Program-made: the position numbers and the translations under genes | DNA from: Forficula auricularia | Lineage: Eukaryota; Arthropoda; Insecta; Dermaptera; Forficulidae | Assembly (NCBI GenBank): GCA_024734495.1 | Contig: JALMQS010000075.1 | Coordinates: 8,479,313 to 8,543,312 of the forward strand | Direction: 5' to 3' | DNA: 64,000 nucleotides | In this document: piece by piece, positions 1-11,186 of the stretch | How positions within the stretch are numbered: the stretch's first letter is position 1 | Layout of the letters: each line of letters opens with the position of its first letter | The notes under the pieces: model-generated | The model's database searches: none | Told to the model about the DNA's origin: nothing | The model's input: only the letters and a program-made list of their open reading frames with translations

Positions 1-74
1 CATTTAATAAAAGCTCTGTTTTTTATTTATTTTCCAATTCCCGGCTATTCTTGTTTTAACTAATATTTTATTTA
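1..74. other. Unannotated AT-rich edge
   Basis: AT-rich sequence before the first repeat. Nothing recognised. Confidence 0.5.
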
Positions 75-404
75 ACCGACTTCAAAAAAGGAGGAGGTTC
101 TCTATTCGACTGAATTTTTTTTTTTTTTTTTTTTGTGCCTATGTTACCTCATATCTTCGCCAATTGTCAACCGATTTTGAATTTTTTTTTGCATTGGGTC
201 CAGTCTAGCTTCCGATTGGTCCCATTTTTTTTTTTTTTTTTCATAGGTATTAGACCTTTTTTATTAGGTTTGTTTAGACCTAACCTCTTTGTTTATGAAC
301 CGATTTCGATGGTTCTTTTTTTATCCGATAGGGGTGTCTTAGGGATGGTGTCATATTAATTTGGTCAAGTTCTGATGATATGATCACTATTAATAACATC
401 ACTA
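75..404 (+). repeat. Leading module of composite interspersed element, copy 1
   Basis: The segment begins ACCGACTTCAAAAAAGG and contains long T-runs, a block reading ACCTCATATCTTCGCC and the phrase GTTCTGATGATATGATCA. The same ordered phrases recur at 13390-13570, in both cases followed by the palindromic module that starts with ACCGACTTC or a close variant. It therefore belongs to a dispersed repeat family and is not a gene. An open frame of 74 codons here is T-rich, low-complexity and not convincing as protein. Confidence 0.6.
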
Positions 405-444
405 AAAAGAAAAAAGAAAAATAATTTTTAAGAAAAAAATAAAA

Positions 445-779
445 ACCGACTTCAAAAAATTAAATGCAACAAATAAAATACACTAAAAGGTATAAAATAA
501 TTATTATCTTATTTAGTTACAACTAAACGACGAAATATTAACATGAAATTACTTTTTGAAGTTGCTGCCAAACATATACCTTTTATGAATCGCACTCGAC
601 GGATCTTACTTAGTACGTTTGGCGGGTACGCTCGCTTATAGGTATAGTTTGTTTGGCACCGACTACAAAAAGTAATTTCATGTTAATATTTCGTCCTTTA
701 GTTGTAACTAAATAAGATAATAATTATTTTATACCTTTTAGTGTATTTTATTTGTTGCATTTAATTTTTTGAAGTCGGT
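445..779. mobile_element. Fold-back element, copy 1
   Basis: Two arms of about 115-120 bp (445-560 and 664-779) are reverse complements with few mismatches. They flank a roughly 100-bp centre that includes CCGTCGAGTGCGATTC, read on the minus strand. The ends read ACCGACTTCAAAAAATTAAATGC and its complement, and the inner end of each arm repeats a form of the same GACTTCAAAAA motif inverted. The centre of copy 2 (13856-14240) is homologous. It is probably a nonautonomous DNA element able to form a long hairpin. Confidence 0.75.
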
Positions 780-911
780 TTTTATTTTTTCTTAAAAATT
801 ATTTTTATAATTTATAAATTTATTATTGATTGTTTATATCTACTATATATCTTACAAATCTAGAAGGGAATATGCAATAACGTGAGCAAAAATATTTCGG
901 ACCAAAAATGT

Positions 912-984
912 CGACCGTGACAGGACTCGAACCTGCAATCTTCGGATTCGAAGTCCGACGCCTTATCCATTAGGCCACACGGTC
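912..984 (-). tRNA. tRNA-Arg (anticodon TCG), copy 1
   Basis: A 73-nt cloverleaf is complete on the minus strand. The acceptor arm is GACCGTG/CACGGTC with discriminator G, the D arm is GCC/GGC, the anticodon stem is TCGGA/TCCGA around loop CTTCGAA (anticodon TCG, reads CGA), and the T arm is GCAGG-TTCGAGT-CCTGT. There is no intron. The A and B box positions are intact and a T-run follows within 10 nt, as expected for RNA polymerase III termination. It charges arginine for CGN codons. Two further near-identical copies lie within 11 kb. Confidence 0.96.
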
Positions 985-2144
985 TTATTAAATAGGGTGA
1001 AAAATAAACAACCACTGGGGAAAAAAATAAAGTATCTCTCCTTTAAAGGGAATTGAATAAAAAAGTTGCGAAATCATTGATCTTTCTTTATTATATTTTT
1101 AAAAATAGCCTCACGATTATACAAATGCAAGTAGACAAGGGGTCCACGATCAAAAAAAATGGGTGTCTATTAGAGGTAAATGGGGTCCACGACAGTGAAT
1201 TTCATTTAAGCAGGTCGTGACTTTAATTTGGGCTTTCCATTAATGGAATAACTCACATACATAGATAGAATTGTTTTACGCGAAAACATAACAGACTGAC
1301 AGTACACAGCGGTTTTGTAAACAAACATATTTCCGCAATTATAATAATAGTAGTAAAGTGGGGATTTTATAGTGCACTATTTTATTCTATTTACTAGAGC
1401 CAATTACATATCATTTAAATTTAAAATTAATTACATAGTAATTGAATTAGTATATCTTATAAAATTGAGGTAGTGGGCTATTTGCTTCGTGATCGCAATA
1501 CACTTTGAACTTGTATAAACTTGCACATAATGAATGATACGAGTATCTTCATGTTAACAGCATACGCGCAGTAGAAATTGTTGTGCAATCTTTTCTCAGA
1601 GCTTCGCAAAGACTCGTATTTGCTCTGATTTGTTCAATCCGTCAAACAATAAATACTAACGCGAGAGACAAACACGTTAATTTGTTTCCAGAGTTTTGAA
1701 AAGGAAAGTATTAAGAAAATATTGTCAAAAATATAAACTCCAAGTTAGGCACATACAAATTAAAAACTGATATATAAGGGATTGAATATTAAAGAATTTT
1801 GTATACTTATAAAGCCAGATTATCCTCAATTAGAGCTACCATAAAAGAGCTATCACATTATTATTGCATTTCTCGAATTGAAATTGGAGTGAATTTTGAT
1901 TTTCGGCTCTTACATCCATCAAAAATAATAAAAGAGAACGTTTGGAAACGATCGAAGAAGAAATGAGAATATCCGTCTCCAATATTACGGCCACAATTTA
2001 ACAAATTCATGTATCACGTCAAGCTCAGATCTCGCATTAATTAAAATTGTTATTATTAATGAATTTACGTATTCATGCATCTTTGTGTAATTTGATATAT
2101 TTGATAATAAAAATAGATTTAAAACCAATAGCGAAGCTATTATT
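985..2144. other. Intergenic, no gene recognised
   Basis: AT-rich intergenic sequence. The phrase GGGGTCCACGA occurs twice, near 1139 and 1188, and related forms occur near 2992 and 3022. No coding or RNA gene is seen. Confidence 0.4.
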
Positions 2145-2291
2145 TTAAGGTGCGTTTACACGTGAGAGTTTTTTACTATCGAGAGTGGCAAATATACTCT
2201 CGAGAGTAAAACTCACAAGTGTAAATGCCTCTGAGAGTTCATAATTCTACTCTCGAGAATAAAAAAACTCTCATGTGTAAACGCACCTTAA
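2145..2291. mobile_element. TTAA-flanked MITE
   Basis: A 139-bp insert lies between two TTAA tetranucleotides (2145-2148 and 2288-2291). Its terminal inverted repeats begin GGTGCGTTTACACGTGAG, and its interior is made of short palindromes around CTCGAGAG. TTAA duplications are typical of piggyBac- and Kolobok-type transposition. It has no coding capacity, so it is a miniature inverted-repeat element that depends on another element's transposase. Confidence 0.8.
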
Positions 2292-2344
2292 CATGCAGAT
2301 ATTTCAACGAAATTCAATGGACTTAAATTTTGATTTTTGACACG

Positions 2345-2990
2345 TATATAAAAATATCGAAATATTAGTATATTCGAGTTCTCTATATAATATACTACCT
2401 ATTAGAATAAATTGAAATTTCTTGAAAAGTAAAACTTTATTTTATTAAATTTTCTTAAATTTCTTAAATTTCTTAATTTTCTTTATTTTCTTTTTCTAGT
2501 TTGTTAATCGTTAATTTCTTTTAATTGATTTGCATTTATGTTTATTAATTTCTGTGGTTAATTTGAATTGATGTTTTGTTGACCTAGCCACCGAGGACTT
2601 GTGCCTCTAAGCAGGTCGAGTAATAAAGATTTATTTATTTATTTAAAAAAATCAGAAAATGAGAGGTGACCCTTTGTATCAGTTCACCATTTTTGGAAGG
2701 GTTCATAAATTTAATTTTTAGGAGAGATATAAAAATAAATATTATATTCGAGCTTTCTATAAAATTTAGTATTAGAATAAATTAAAATTTCTTGAAAAGA
2801 AAAACTTTATTTTCTTTAAAAAATCCGAAAATTAGTGGTACGGGGGACCCTTTTTATCCCTTCACCATTTTTGGAGTGGTTCATAAATTCAATTGTTAGG
2901 AGAGATATAAAAATAATTATTATATTCGAGCTTTCTATTATATACTATTAGAATAAATTAAAATTTCTTGAAAAATAAAAGTTTAAAAAA
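2345..2990. repeat. Tandem ~175-bp repeat, interrupted by a LINE tail
   Basis: Two adjacent units (about 2647-2821 and 2822-2990) share phrases such as TTCACCATTTTTGGA, GGAGAGATATAAAAATAA and TTAGAATAAATTAAAATTTC. A partial third unit (about 2345-2455) ends at AAAACTTTATTTTATT, where a LINE 3' end is inserted. The array resumes on the other side of the insertion. Confidence 0.65.
2500..2646 (+). mobile_element. Non-LTR retrotransposon 3' end with ATTT tail
   Basis: The sequence ACCGAGGACTTGTGCCTC, followed by GCAGGTCGAGTAATAAAG and a run of ATTT repeats, looks like the 3' terminus of a LINE whose tail is a short tandem repeat. It lies inside the ~175-bp tandem array, as expected for a 5'-truncated insertion. 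The family is not identified. Confidence 0.45.
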
Positions 2991-3040
2991 GGGGTCTACG
3001 CAAGACAGAAAAACATGGCCAGGAGTCTACGAGACAAAAA

Positions 3041-3191
3041 AGTTTGGGAAACTCGGGTGTATACCTACTTCCACGTCCACTTTCATTTCCAAGTAGAAGA
3101 CAGATAAGGGGCATTTTCTAATGAATTCCAAAATAATTCCACATAGTTCCAAAGACGTGTACACCTAATTCCAATCCCGGTTGACCCCTCG
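3041..3191. mobile_element. hAT-type MITE (GAGGGGTGA family), degenerate copy
   Basis: This copy is the reverse orientation of the element at 55044-55187. Shared parts are the phrases ACCTACTTCCAC, TTCCAAGTAGAAGACA, TAATGAATTCCAAA and GTGTACACCTAATTCC, and an end reading GACCCCTCG. The left terminus is decayed. A short run of TTCCA-spaced repeats corresponds to the minisatellite that is expanded in the 22735-22919 copy. Confidence 0.6.
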
Positions 3192-3259
3192 CTGAAAAGT
3201 TTTCCCATTTTTCTCGAATTAACTTCTCAAATGAAGTTATACCAATAGCAAAATATTTA

Positions 3260-3310
3260 CGACCGTGACAGGACTAGAACTCCGACGCCTGTCCATTAGG
3301 CCGCCCGGTC
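3260..3310 (-). pseudogene. tRNA-Arg pseudogene lacking the anticodon arm
   Basis: On the minus strand the 51-nt sequence matches the tRNA-Arg(TCG) genes in the acceptor 3' half, D arm and T arm. It jumps from the first strand of the anticodon stem directly into the T arm, so about 21 nt including the whole anticodon loop are gone. The acceptor 5' half reads GACCGGG and no longer pairs fully. It cannot be a decoding tRNA. Confidence 0.85.
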
Positions 3311-4111
3311 ATAACATCACAAAATATCAATGTTAAATCTCGTGGTTTTTAATTTATTAAAATGTAAAGAATTTTGAAATAGAGATGAATATTTCATTTA
3401 TTTCTTCGCCATAAGTCATTTATTTTCACCAAAAGCAATTTGTAACAGAAATTTTTAATTTCATACTCTTTTTGAAGGGTTATAAATTACAAGAAAAATA
3501 CTTGAATACTTAATTTTTTAAATAATTATCAAACCAAGCTCGCTTGGCTTAATAATAACTCTGAAAGTTGTACATGTGTATTGGAAACAAACTCTCTTAG
3601 CTACAAACAAAATAACACATCAATAAAATGAATAATATAAACCATAAGGAATTAAATCTAATTTTTTAAATAATATTCCCTATGTAATTTTGACAAGTGT
3701 GATTTATATGCAGTGGCGAATTTAGGTTCGACAGCGTCTGATATGGCGATATTTTTCCTTTATAGTAGTAATTATTATAATCAAACATCTAACATCTAAT
3801 TGTGTCTGAAGTCATTTCATGCCTAAACCTCACATATATTACAATACTTGCAGACTTGCATTATCATATGGTAGGAGTGACCAAGACAGTTCATTAGGTC
3901 AAGACCATTTTTTAAACGTTCAAACAGCATTCTCAATATCTTTAGTTTTATGACCAAGTATTTGGTATAAATTCTAAAAATGTCAATACTATTTCACCAT
4001 TTTCATATAGGTATATAAGCTGATCGACATGTGCAATATCAAGCTTAGAATCTTTAATGATATCAAAATGCTTATTGTTTTGAACTTCAATAGAAATTTA
4101 TTGATCCATTA

Positions 4112-4114
<3 letters not shown>
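3311..4114. other. Intergenic, no gene recognised
   Basis: AT-rich sequence with no recognisable gene or repeat boundary. Confidence 0.4.

Positions 4115-4173
<59 letters not shown>
4115..4173. repeat. (TA)n microsatellite
   Basis: An uninterrupted TA dinucleotide run of 59 bp. Confidence 0.98.
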
Positions 4174-4178
<5 letters not shown>

Positions 4179-4638
4179 TTATTGTATTCATCTAAAATAT
4201 AAATCTAACCAATTAAAACAAACCCACACAAGAAATATTACGGAAAATGCCTGAAAAAATCATTTATTTTTTGGCTGTCATTGTTTTATGTTTTGTTCTT
4301 TTTATAATGAAAAATAAATGATAAAATTATAGATTTGAAAAAACAAAATGTATTCTTAGCAATCTAAAACATGGTTGCCTACAGGTGGGGGGTTAAGATG
4401 CAGAGTGGTCATTAAAATTTTTTTACGGTTACTTTCAATAAAACGGGGGGGGGGATCATGAAACTAGGGGTGGGTACCCCTGTCTAAAAGGACTTAAAAA
4501 TATTAAGTATTTTATAAAAATATAATAAAGGAATTGCAATTTTCTGCCTTCAATTATCTTTTACTGATAGTTTCAATTAACTTTAAAGGAAGGCTTTTTT
4601 TCATGAAGGGTAGGTTATTTTCAACCCCTATACAAAAA

Positions 4639-4711
4639 GACCGTGTAGCCTAATGGATAAGGCGTCGGACTTCGAATCCGAAGATTGCAGGTTCGAGTCC
4701 TGTCACGGTCG
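4639..4711 (+). tRNA. tRNA-Arg (anticodon TCG), copy 2
   Basis: A 73-nt intact cloverleaf, with the same arms as the 912-984 copy. The visible difference is at position 9: this copy has TA at positions 8-9 and the other two have TG. The anticodon loop is CTTCGAA. TTTT follows within 10 nt of the 3' end. There is no intron. It is on the opposite strand from the other two intact copies. Confidence 0.96.
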
Positions 4712-5305
4712 AGAATGTTTTATTGAATTTTTATTTATTTTTCAGTTTTTTAGTTAAGAAAAAATTGATTATTGCTTTTTGAAAAAACTTATAATATCTA
4801 CATCGCTAGGCACAGAAGGCAGGCGAAATTTCAAAAAATCATGGACAAAAATAATCTGCGCGTAAATGTCAATTATGGGTTACTACCGCAATGAGGGTAG
4901 GTATAAATTATGAACAATATAAATTTTATGACACTTCAAAGTTAACCTATATGAATAACAAAAATTGTTATAATTTCTTATTTGGAAAAATTGCAATTTC
5001 AAAAAGTAGCCTATTGGTTTTGTGGGGTATTCTTTGTAATTTCCGAAATGAATTTACTGAGATACGTAGCTATTTATTTTTTTAAAAAACAAGGTTTATT
5101 TCTTTTTATTTTGGTTGAATTTCAAGACCATAAATATTAGTCGTATTATATGTATATATTTTCATGAGAGGCCTTTTTTAATTCGTTTCTTATATTTTAA
5201 GATTTTAAAATGGCATTTCATCATAATAATTAGGTTATGGTCACTATCTGAGTCAGCCCTTGGATAACATTTACAATTTCTTAGTTTATTTTTGTTTAAC
5301 TAGTA
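4712..5305. other. Intergenic, no gene recognised
   Basis: AT-rich sequence. A 64-codon open frame at 4891-5085 has no recognisable domain and looks like chance. Confidence 0.4.
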
Positions 5306-5630
5306 CAGGGCTGTCCAACCCGTGGCCCGCGGGCCGCATGCAGCCCAGCACTACAATGAGCGCCCAACATAAAATCATAACTTCTTTAAAACATTGAGAT
5401 TTATATGTAGAGATATATTTATTCCCTTTTTCGAAATATGAATGTACATTTGTTCAATATGTGTAGCTTTTTTTTTAAGAATAAAATTCACTAAAAGCGA
5501 AATTATAAGCTCTATACTATATTTTAAGGTAGAAAAAAAATAATGAAGTTTCGAATATTTAAAAATTATTCTTCTTATATTTTCATTTTCTAAAATATTT
5601 ATTATTTTAGTAATTTAAATGCTACGACAC
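5306..5630 (+). mobile_element. Nonautonomous hAT element, 5' part
   Basis: The segment starts CAGGGCTGTCCAACCCGTGG and runs into GGCCCGCGGGCCGCATGC, the style of terminus seen in hAT transposons. Its inner 200 bp (about 5430-5625) is homologous, in the same orientation, to 11465-11660, where the matching 3' terminus is preserved. The 3' terminus is missing here. A third, weaker copy of the 5' end lies at 23698-23800. Confidence 0.6.
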
Positions 5631-6498
5631 TAACCAGGTCTATAATTATATAATTCTAGTACCTACAAAGAGAAAAGGAATTGGGGCTTTCTAGAACAAT
5701 CACAATTAATTGATAATTTCTCTCCTGGAGAAAAACGTGTCAGGACTTGTCTTTTAGAGCTTTGCACGTTCTTACATGTCAATAGATAATGGATAGTCAG
5801 GGAATATTATATCGGTGACCTTTTTAAAAAATAAATTATCATCCTTCTTTAATCCCATTCCCTGTGTAATTTTTTTTATAAAAGTCATTTTTTTGTTATT
5901 TATATAGAGATATAAAGTTAAAAAAACAAAATTTTGTTGATTAGTATGTTGTATGGTTCTACACATGGTTGGTACATTTAAGTGTATTCTATATCTTGTG
6001 AACGACTTACTATCAAATTGTGTTAACTTTTATTTTTTCAAATAAGGGTAACTAATTTTGTAGATTTTTATATTTAAACAAAAACTAAATTTAATTAATT
6101 TCTTTGAGCTTTTCTGTTTTATTCTCTTGCTATTTTCCAAGCTGTTTTTATTTATTTATTTATTTTTTTGTTAATCCTAAGATATGATTGAAAAATTTTT
6201 ATTTTGCCGAGAGTATCTTTATGAATCCTAAGATAATTTACTAATTTTTTATTTTTAATTTTAAAGGAAAAAGGGCGGAAAATAAATTTTAAAAATTCAT
6301 AACCAAAAATAATGTGTGTTATAAGATATAATTAATTTAAGATGAAGTGAAGTGAACGTAGACTAAAAAATGCATATTTAAATTTATATGACACATTTTC
6401 CCAACGGCAAAATAACATATTTTTTCCATTTGAAATTTTTTCTGGAAAATGTGTTGTATGCTTCTAAAACTGAAATAAATAAAATTCAAAATATTTCA
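5631..6498. other. Intergenic, no gene recognised
   Basis: AT-rich. Nothing recognised. Confidence 0.35.
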
Positions 6499-7120
6499 CT
6501 TTAGTACTAAAATATTTAATATTTAATTTAATTTCAAAAACAAAAACTTATTACATTCAGAACTTCTGAATGAAAAATTCAAATATACACCACTAATTCG
6601 AGTCCATTTTCAGACCCCCCCCCCCCACACACACACACGTTGGGAAACACTGCTCTAGAGACTCTCTCTCTAGAGTCTAGATGAGTCTATATGTCAGAAA
6701 ACTTTAAAGATCAAATTCCTTAGAAAGACTTCACAAGGACTTGAAAAGGAATCCTGGATCAGGTGTCGAAACTTAAAAATGCATTCTGAAGGGGTTATCT
6801 CATTAAAAATGGTTAATCTAGGTCGTTTCTACCAAAACAACTTTTCCGACAAACGTTTTACATAATTGATAAATTAAATATTAAATTAATTCAGTCAAAA
6901 ATATTAGATTTTATTTTGTTGTTTATCATGATTTGAAGTATCCTGAAACGTGAAAATTAACACTTTCAAATATTTTTTGTCTATATCTCAGACTGAGTGT
7001 CTGTCTGTTTAGATTTCAAAATTAACATACGGAATGTTGTAGAAAAGCCCATTTTAGTACTAAAATATTTAATTTCAAAAACAAAAACTTATTACATTCA
7101 GAACTTCTGAATGAAAAATA
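6499..7120 (+). repeat. Direct repeat pair (6499-6580 and 7052-7120)
   Basis: Both copies contain TTTAGTACTAAAATATTTAA, then TTTCAAAAACAAAAACTTAT and CATTCAGAACTTCTGAATG. They are about 550 bp apart. A C-run followed by CA repeats (about 6616-6639) lies between them. The arrangement suggests a segmental duplication, or recombination around an insertion. Confidence 0.65.
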
Positions 7121-7156
7121 CAAAAAATTATTTTAAATAAGTTGGCCATCCACTTG

Positions 7157-7796
7157 ACTTTACCATACACTTCTGGATGAGTTTGATACAAGAGCCTAGA
7201 TTTTAATTTTTTGACCCTACAACCCCCCCCCCCCCCACCCATTTTAGGCTTCTGGCAGCCCAATGATTATGTATACAAAATTTGATTGAATTTGATTCAA
7301 GGGCCTAGATTTTTATTTTTTGACACCCCCCCTAATTTTGGGTTTATTTTGGTTATTAATGGTTAATTTTATAGTATATTTCATTTTTCTTGTTTTTTTA
7401 GTTTGAAAATATTATAATTTTAAATTTTAACCCCCCCCCTCTTATTTTGGGTCGATATGCACCAAAATCTAATCCTCTCTTAATCTCAATTCACCCTAAC
7501 TACGTGTGAAATTTGGTTTGATATTCACACTAGTTTTTGAGCTAGTTCGTCCACAAAATTTGGTAACGTACAAACTAACAGACATTTTGATAAAACTGTT
7601 ATTATCTAGAAAAATATAATTTTATCGATGTTTACTTATTAGAGCTTTTTTGTAGACCGAAATGCCATGGTTTCGCCCAATTTTTTGAATCAAGATAGTT
7701 TCAGCCGTTTTTGAGATATTTCGAAAAAAAGAAGCAAAAAAAAACACTTTTTTAATACACGATTACAATACTTGACCATACCCTGTATGGTAAAGT
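7157..7796 (-). mobile_element. DNA element with ACTTTACCATAC ends, copy 1
   Basis: The ends read ACTTTACCATACAC and, inverted, CTGTATGGTAAAGT. The interior contains a C15 run and the phrase ATGTATACAAAATTTG. On the minus strand it is homologous to 12754-13229 and, in part, to 21305-21534. No transposase is seen. All copies share the homopolymeric G/C tract, which appears to be part of the element. Confidence 0.6.
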
Positions 7797-8269
7797 AAAA
7801 ATCGAATTGTATGAGAAGCACTAAAATATTTGTAGCTAACAAGCTTAAATTTCCCATGCTAGAAAGTCATAATAGGATAGATATACTTGTTCTAAGTTTT
7901 AGATTTTTAGCTCAGAGCCTTCTCTGAAAAAAAAACATTTTTCTTGTCTTGATCTTTCCGAGTCTTGAAAATGTTTTCACTTTTTCTTCCGATTCATTTT
8001 GGTGGAATAATAAATAAATGAGTTTAACAACAGTATTTATTGGAGTGAATTTAAAAAAAACAAATGAAATAATTTGAATTGAAATGTTGATTTTAATGTA
8101 AACTACCCTTTATTTTTATAAAATTCGCCCATTAATATAAAAAAAAAAAAACTAAAAGTCGTTGAAATAAATTTAAAATACTAAAAGAAAAATATATATT
8201 TCTGTTTACGTTGAATTAATAAAAGAGCTTAGAATTAAATATTATTATGATAATTTATATACATTTTGT
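7797..8269. repeat. Fragment of interspersed family F (minus)
   Basis: The phrase CCGAGTCTTGAAAATGTTTTC at about 7958-7978 is the inverted form of the family-F signature (ACTTTTTCAAGACTCGGTAC type) found at 20.3, 49.1 and 59.6 kb. The remainder is AT-rich and unrecognised. Confidence 0.35.
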
Positions 8270-8610
8270 GAACCGGTTTCACCGCTGCACTCTGATTAAC
8301 ACGAGCATATAGAGAAATAAAAGCAGACAGACAGTCGGACTGATTGTGCGAGGATGGTTGATAAAGGTTACAATTTCCAATTGTGAAAAGGGCCAATTGT
8401 CTTGGCCTCGGTTGCCTGGCCACCTCCATTGAGAGGGAGCCTCGTCTTGTTAATGGCTCAAACTCAAAAACTGTGAGGGGTTGCGCCCCCCGCTCCCTTA
8501 CCACCCTTGATAAATGGCTCTCGAAACCAGCATATAAACGTACTCCTCACGCGACGAGACAAACACACACACATGGACAATTATTTGGATTTGCTTATTG
8601 AAAGCACCTA
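8270..8610. promoter_or_regulatory. GC-richer island with TATA-like motif
   Basis: This segment is clearly richer in GC than its flanks. It contains CATATAAACG near 8529, followed by a CACGCGACGAGACAAAC stretch. Both strands have open frames of 70-90 codons, but the proteins are unlike any family I know and overlap on opposite strands, so coding is doubtful. A promoter or conserved noncoding element is the likeliest reading. Confidence 0.25.
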
Positions 8611-9117
8611 GCATCCATTCACAATCACATACCCAAAGAAGGGGGACAGAGGAAACAATATTAATATGCTAATTAAACTTTAGAAAAATAAATAAACGAG
8701 GAAGGCATTTTATTATTATTATATGGACCGTGATATTTTTTTTTTAAATAAATAAAAAATTTGCGACCTGGTTTTTATTTATTAAGGGTTGGGAGTGATA
8801 AAAAATATTTACTTAAATTTTTTTTTAATATTTTTTAATTCTCCGACTCTTTGGAGTTTTTGTATAGCATAGGTCATTCCATTCTCAGTACCTAGTATTT
8901 GGAACCGTTATGAGTTTTGGAGAGGATAAAAAATAGTATTTCAAAGGCTTACTGCAACCACACTATAATCCGGGCCGAATGCTAATGCTATTAGTAGTTA
9001 GGCCTAAACCACGAGAGCTTGAGTAACCAAACATTCAAACCAACACATTTGCATTCGATCGAATTAAAAAATAAATAAATAAATATAAAAAAAAAAAAAA
9101 TGCAACGGAACTTTGCT
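8611..9117. other. Intergenic, no gene recognised
   Basis: AT-rich with A-runs. Nothing recognised. Confidence 0.35.
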
Positions 9118-9909
9118 AAACTTTATCCAAATTCATTTGAAATATTAATATGTTTATTCCATTAGTATTAATCAGATATCACTTGCAATTTGCAGTCCAT
9201 GTTGACTTTAATTCAAAAATAGCGATTGATTCCGATCTAATACTTGAGGAATAACAATTCTACATTGGATTTTTGACGTTTCGGTTATTATTGGTAACCA
9301 TTTTAAAAGACATGGAGGAATCGAGTTAAAATCAAAAATAGCGATCGATCCTCATCTGATACTTGAGGAATAACAATTCTACATTAGATTTTTGACGTTT
9401 CGATTATTATTGGTAACCATTTATGAAGACATGAAGATTCTTATTTAATACTAGAGGAATAACCTTATTGCATTCTATTTTTGGTGTTTTGACTATTAAT
9501 GGCAATCTCTTTTCTACTGAAAACGTGGAAGAATCGTCTTAAAATCAAAAAGAGTAAATTCTTTTTTAGTAAACAATTCAAGCTTCATTTTTTTAAATAA
9601 TGGTAGGTTTTCAATTTCATTTCAATCGGTGGAACGGTGTGGAAAAAATCGTGGACGGAAAAAACGATAACATCCATCCATCCATACATCCATCCGCACG
9701 CACTAAATGAAAAAATCGCACTTTTTGGCCTCTGGGCATGTATTTTTTGGCAAAATTGTCACGTGCTAAAATTCAACCTAATTGAATACTACAATATGTG
9801 ACTTTAATTGAGACATGGGTTCCGTGGTTTTTATCTGAGGACCCTTTGAAGTCGCACTTGTCGCGAGACCGATTATAATACTTTACCCATGCTTCTCATT
9901 GGATAAAGT
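9118..9909 (+). mobile_element. Element Q, copy 1, with internal tandem units
   Basis: The element is bounded by AAACTTTATCC and its inverse GGATAAAGT, and is homologous along its length to 45611-46664. The interior 9215-9545 holds three diverged units of about 115 bp. Each has a TACTTGAGGAATAAC-type phrase and a short stem-loop whose minus strand reads GGTTA-loop-TAACC directly followed by GAAACGTC. A (CATC)n stretch lies near 9671-9696. It has no coding capacity. Confidence 0.6.
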
Positions 9910-9959
9910 AAAAAATGTGTACTTTACTCCCGAAACAATTTGACGTCTGCATGCTGGGC

Positions 9960-10300
9960 GGCTCTAGAATTGAATTTATCTACTTTTTTTTATGTCCGAA
10001 ACATGAAGAAAACTTATTTTCAGCCATGAGTTTTTCTGTCTGTGTCTCTCTAGATTCCTATACCATCGGTAACTCAAGAACAAAAAGCCGTACTAACTCC
10101 GTTCTGGTGTCAAGATATTTGATTTTTTTTAATGCGGACAATTGATTAGATTTCGGACTCTTTAGCTTTAGAACTTTCGGTTCAAAAATTGAGAAAAATC
10201 ATTTTAAAAAATGAATTTCTAATATCTTATTTTATATTTTATATTTAGCTTAAACTAGGAACCGAGTATTGAAAAAGTTTTTACTTTTTTATCCAATTTT
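9960..10300 (-). repeat. Interspersed family F, minus-strand copy
   Basis: The minus strand reads AAAAGTAAAAACTTTTTCAA, then TACTCGGTTCC, matching the start of family F as seen at 20340, 49070 and 59620. There is no coding signal beyond short open frames. Confidence 0.4.
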
Positions 10301-10414
10301 CAAAATGAAAAAGCTTTAAACCTAAATATCTCATAAACATATTTATCTGACTCAAAAAAAAATTTATTAAAGAAAATCAAATTTTCTTTAAAAAGTAATT
10401 GCGATAAATTGATA

Positions 10415-10615
10415 TAACTCCAGAGACTGGAACTCCCTGCCACCATCTTTCCCGCGACTTATAACCTTCAGCTATTTAAGACCCGTATCCACAGATACCT
10501 TCGACCCCCGCCCAGCCCTTAAAATTCTTTCTCCTTCTTTTCACGATGGAGGGGCCAACTTTAGGGGTTGCACCTTTTTGGTGTAACTCCTTCTTTCATC
10601 ATTTTCATAAAAAAT
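10415..10615 (+). pseudogene. LINE reverse transcriptase C-terminus and 3' end
   Basis: The plus strand encodes WNSLPPSF and then, after a one-base frameshift, TYNLQLFKTRIHRYL followed by a stop. This is the usual C-terminal ending of many insect non-LTR reverse transcriptases. The 3' UTR (TTTTCACGATGGAGGGG, then GGGGTTGCACCTTTTTGG) matches the tail at 28481-28570, so both belong to one family. It is 5'-truncated and frameshifted, and therefore dead. Confidence 0.65.
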
Positions 10616-10814
10616 TAAAATTTAAATTATCCTCTATATTGTTCCAGCCCTCCCAACATGGTGAGTTCATATTAGAGCGCTCATTCACCATGGATCTTGC
10701 AATTCCTTGCACAGATATCTCCTCATAAATGTCCTTATGACCAGCAATTACTATTTTATGGGCTTGGAAGATTGTACTATTGACCCCCTAGCATTAAATA
10801 ATTCTATAAAAGCA

Positions 10815-10991
10815 CTGACTTCCGGACCGGCCTCACTAAACTATGTACAATGTACATTGTACATGTTTTTGTATTTAAGCACTGTGGCGGCCCGCGGCCC
10901 ACTCTTGCGCATGGCGACGAGCCTTGAGCCTGACTTCCGGACCGGCCTCACTAAACTATGTACAATGTACATTGTACATGTTTTGTATTTA
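10815..10991 (+). repeat. Direct repeat with internal 22-bp palindrome
   Basis: Two 62-63-bp copies (10815-10877 and 10930-10991) read CTGACTTCCGGACCGGCC and onward, and are 115 bp apart start to start. Each contains a perfect 22-bp palindrome built on TGTACAATGTACATTGTACA (first copy about 10843-10864). The spacer is GC-rich (GGCGGCCCGCGGCCC). Open frames run through both copies, but the repeated content suggests noncoding DNA. Confidence 0.8.
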
Positions 10992-11186
10992 ACACTACTA
11001 TATTAGTGTATTCCAACTCAAAAATTAAATATTTAAATAAAAATTTAAAACATAATTATTTCTTTCCAAGCTTGCCTCCACCCCTGAAATTTTTTTGGGG
11101 ACACCCCTGCGTAAGGTGTAGCTTAAAAAAAAATCAACTCGGAGGTAATTTCGATATAATCAAATATATTTTGAACCAAAAATTAT

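Noticed and set aside
4115..4173. TA run as a possible regulatory element
   Set aside because: It is a simple microsatellite, and another lies at 49463-49497.
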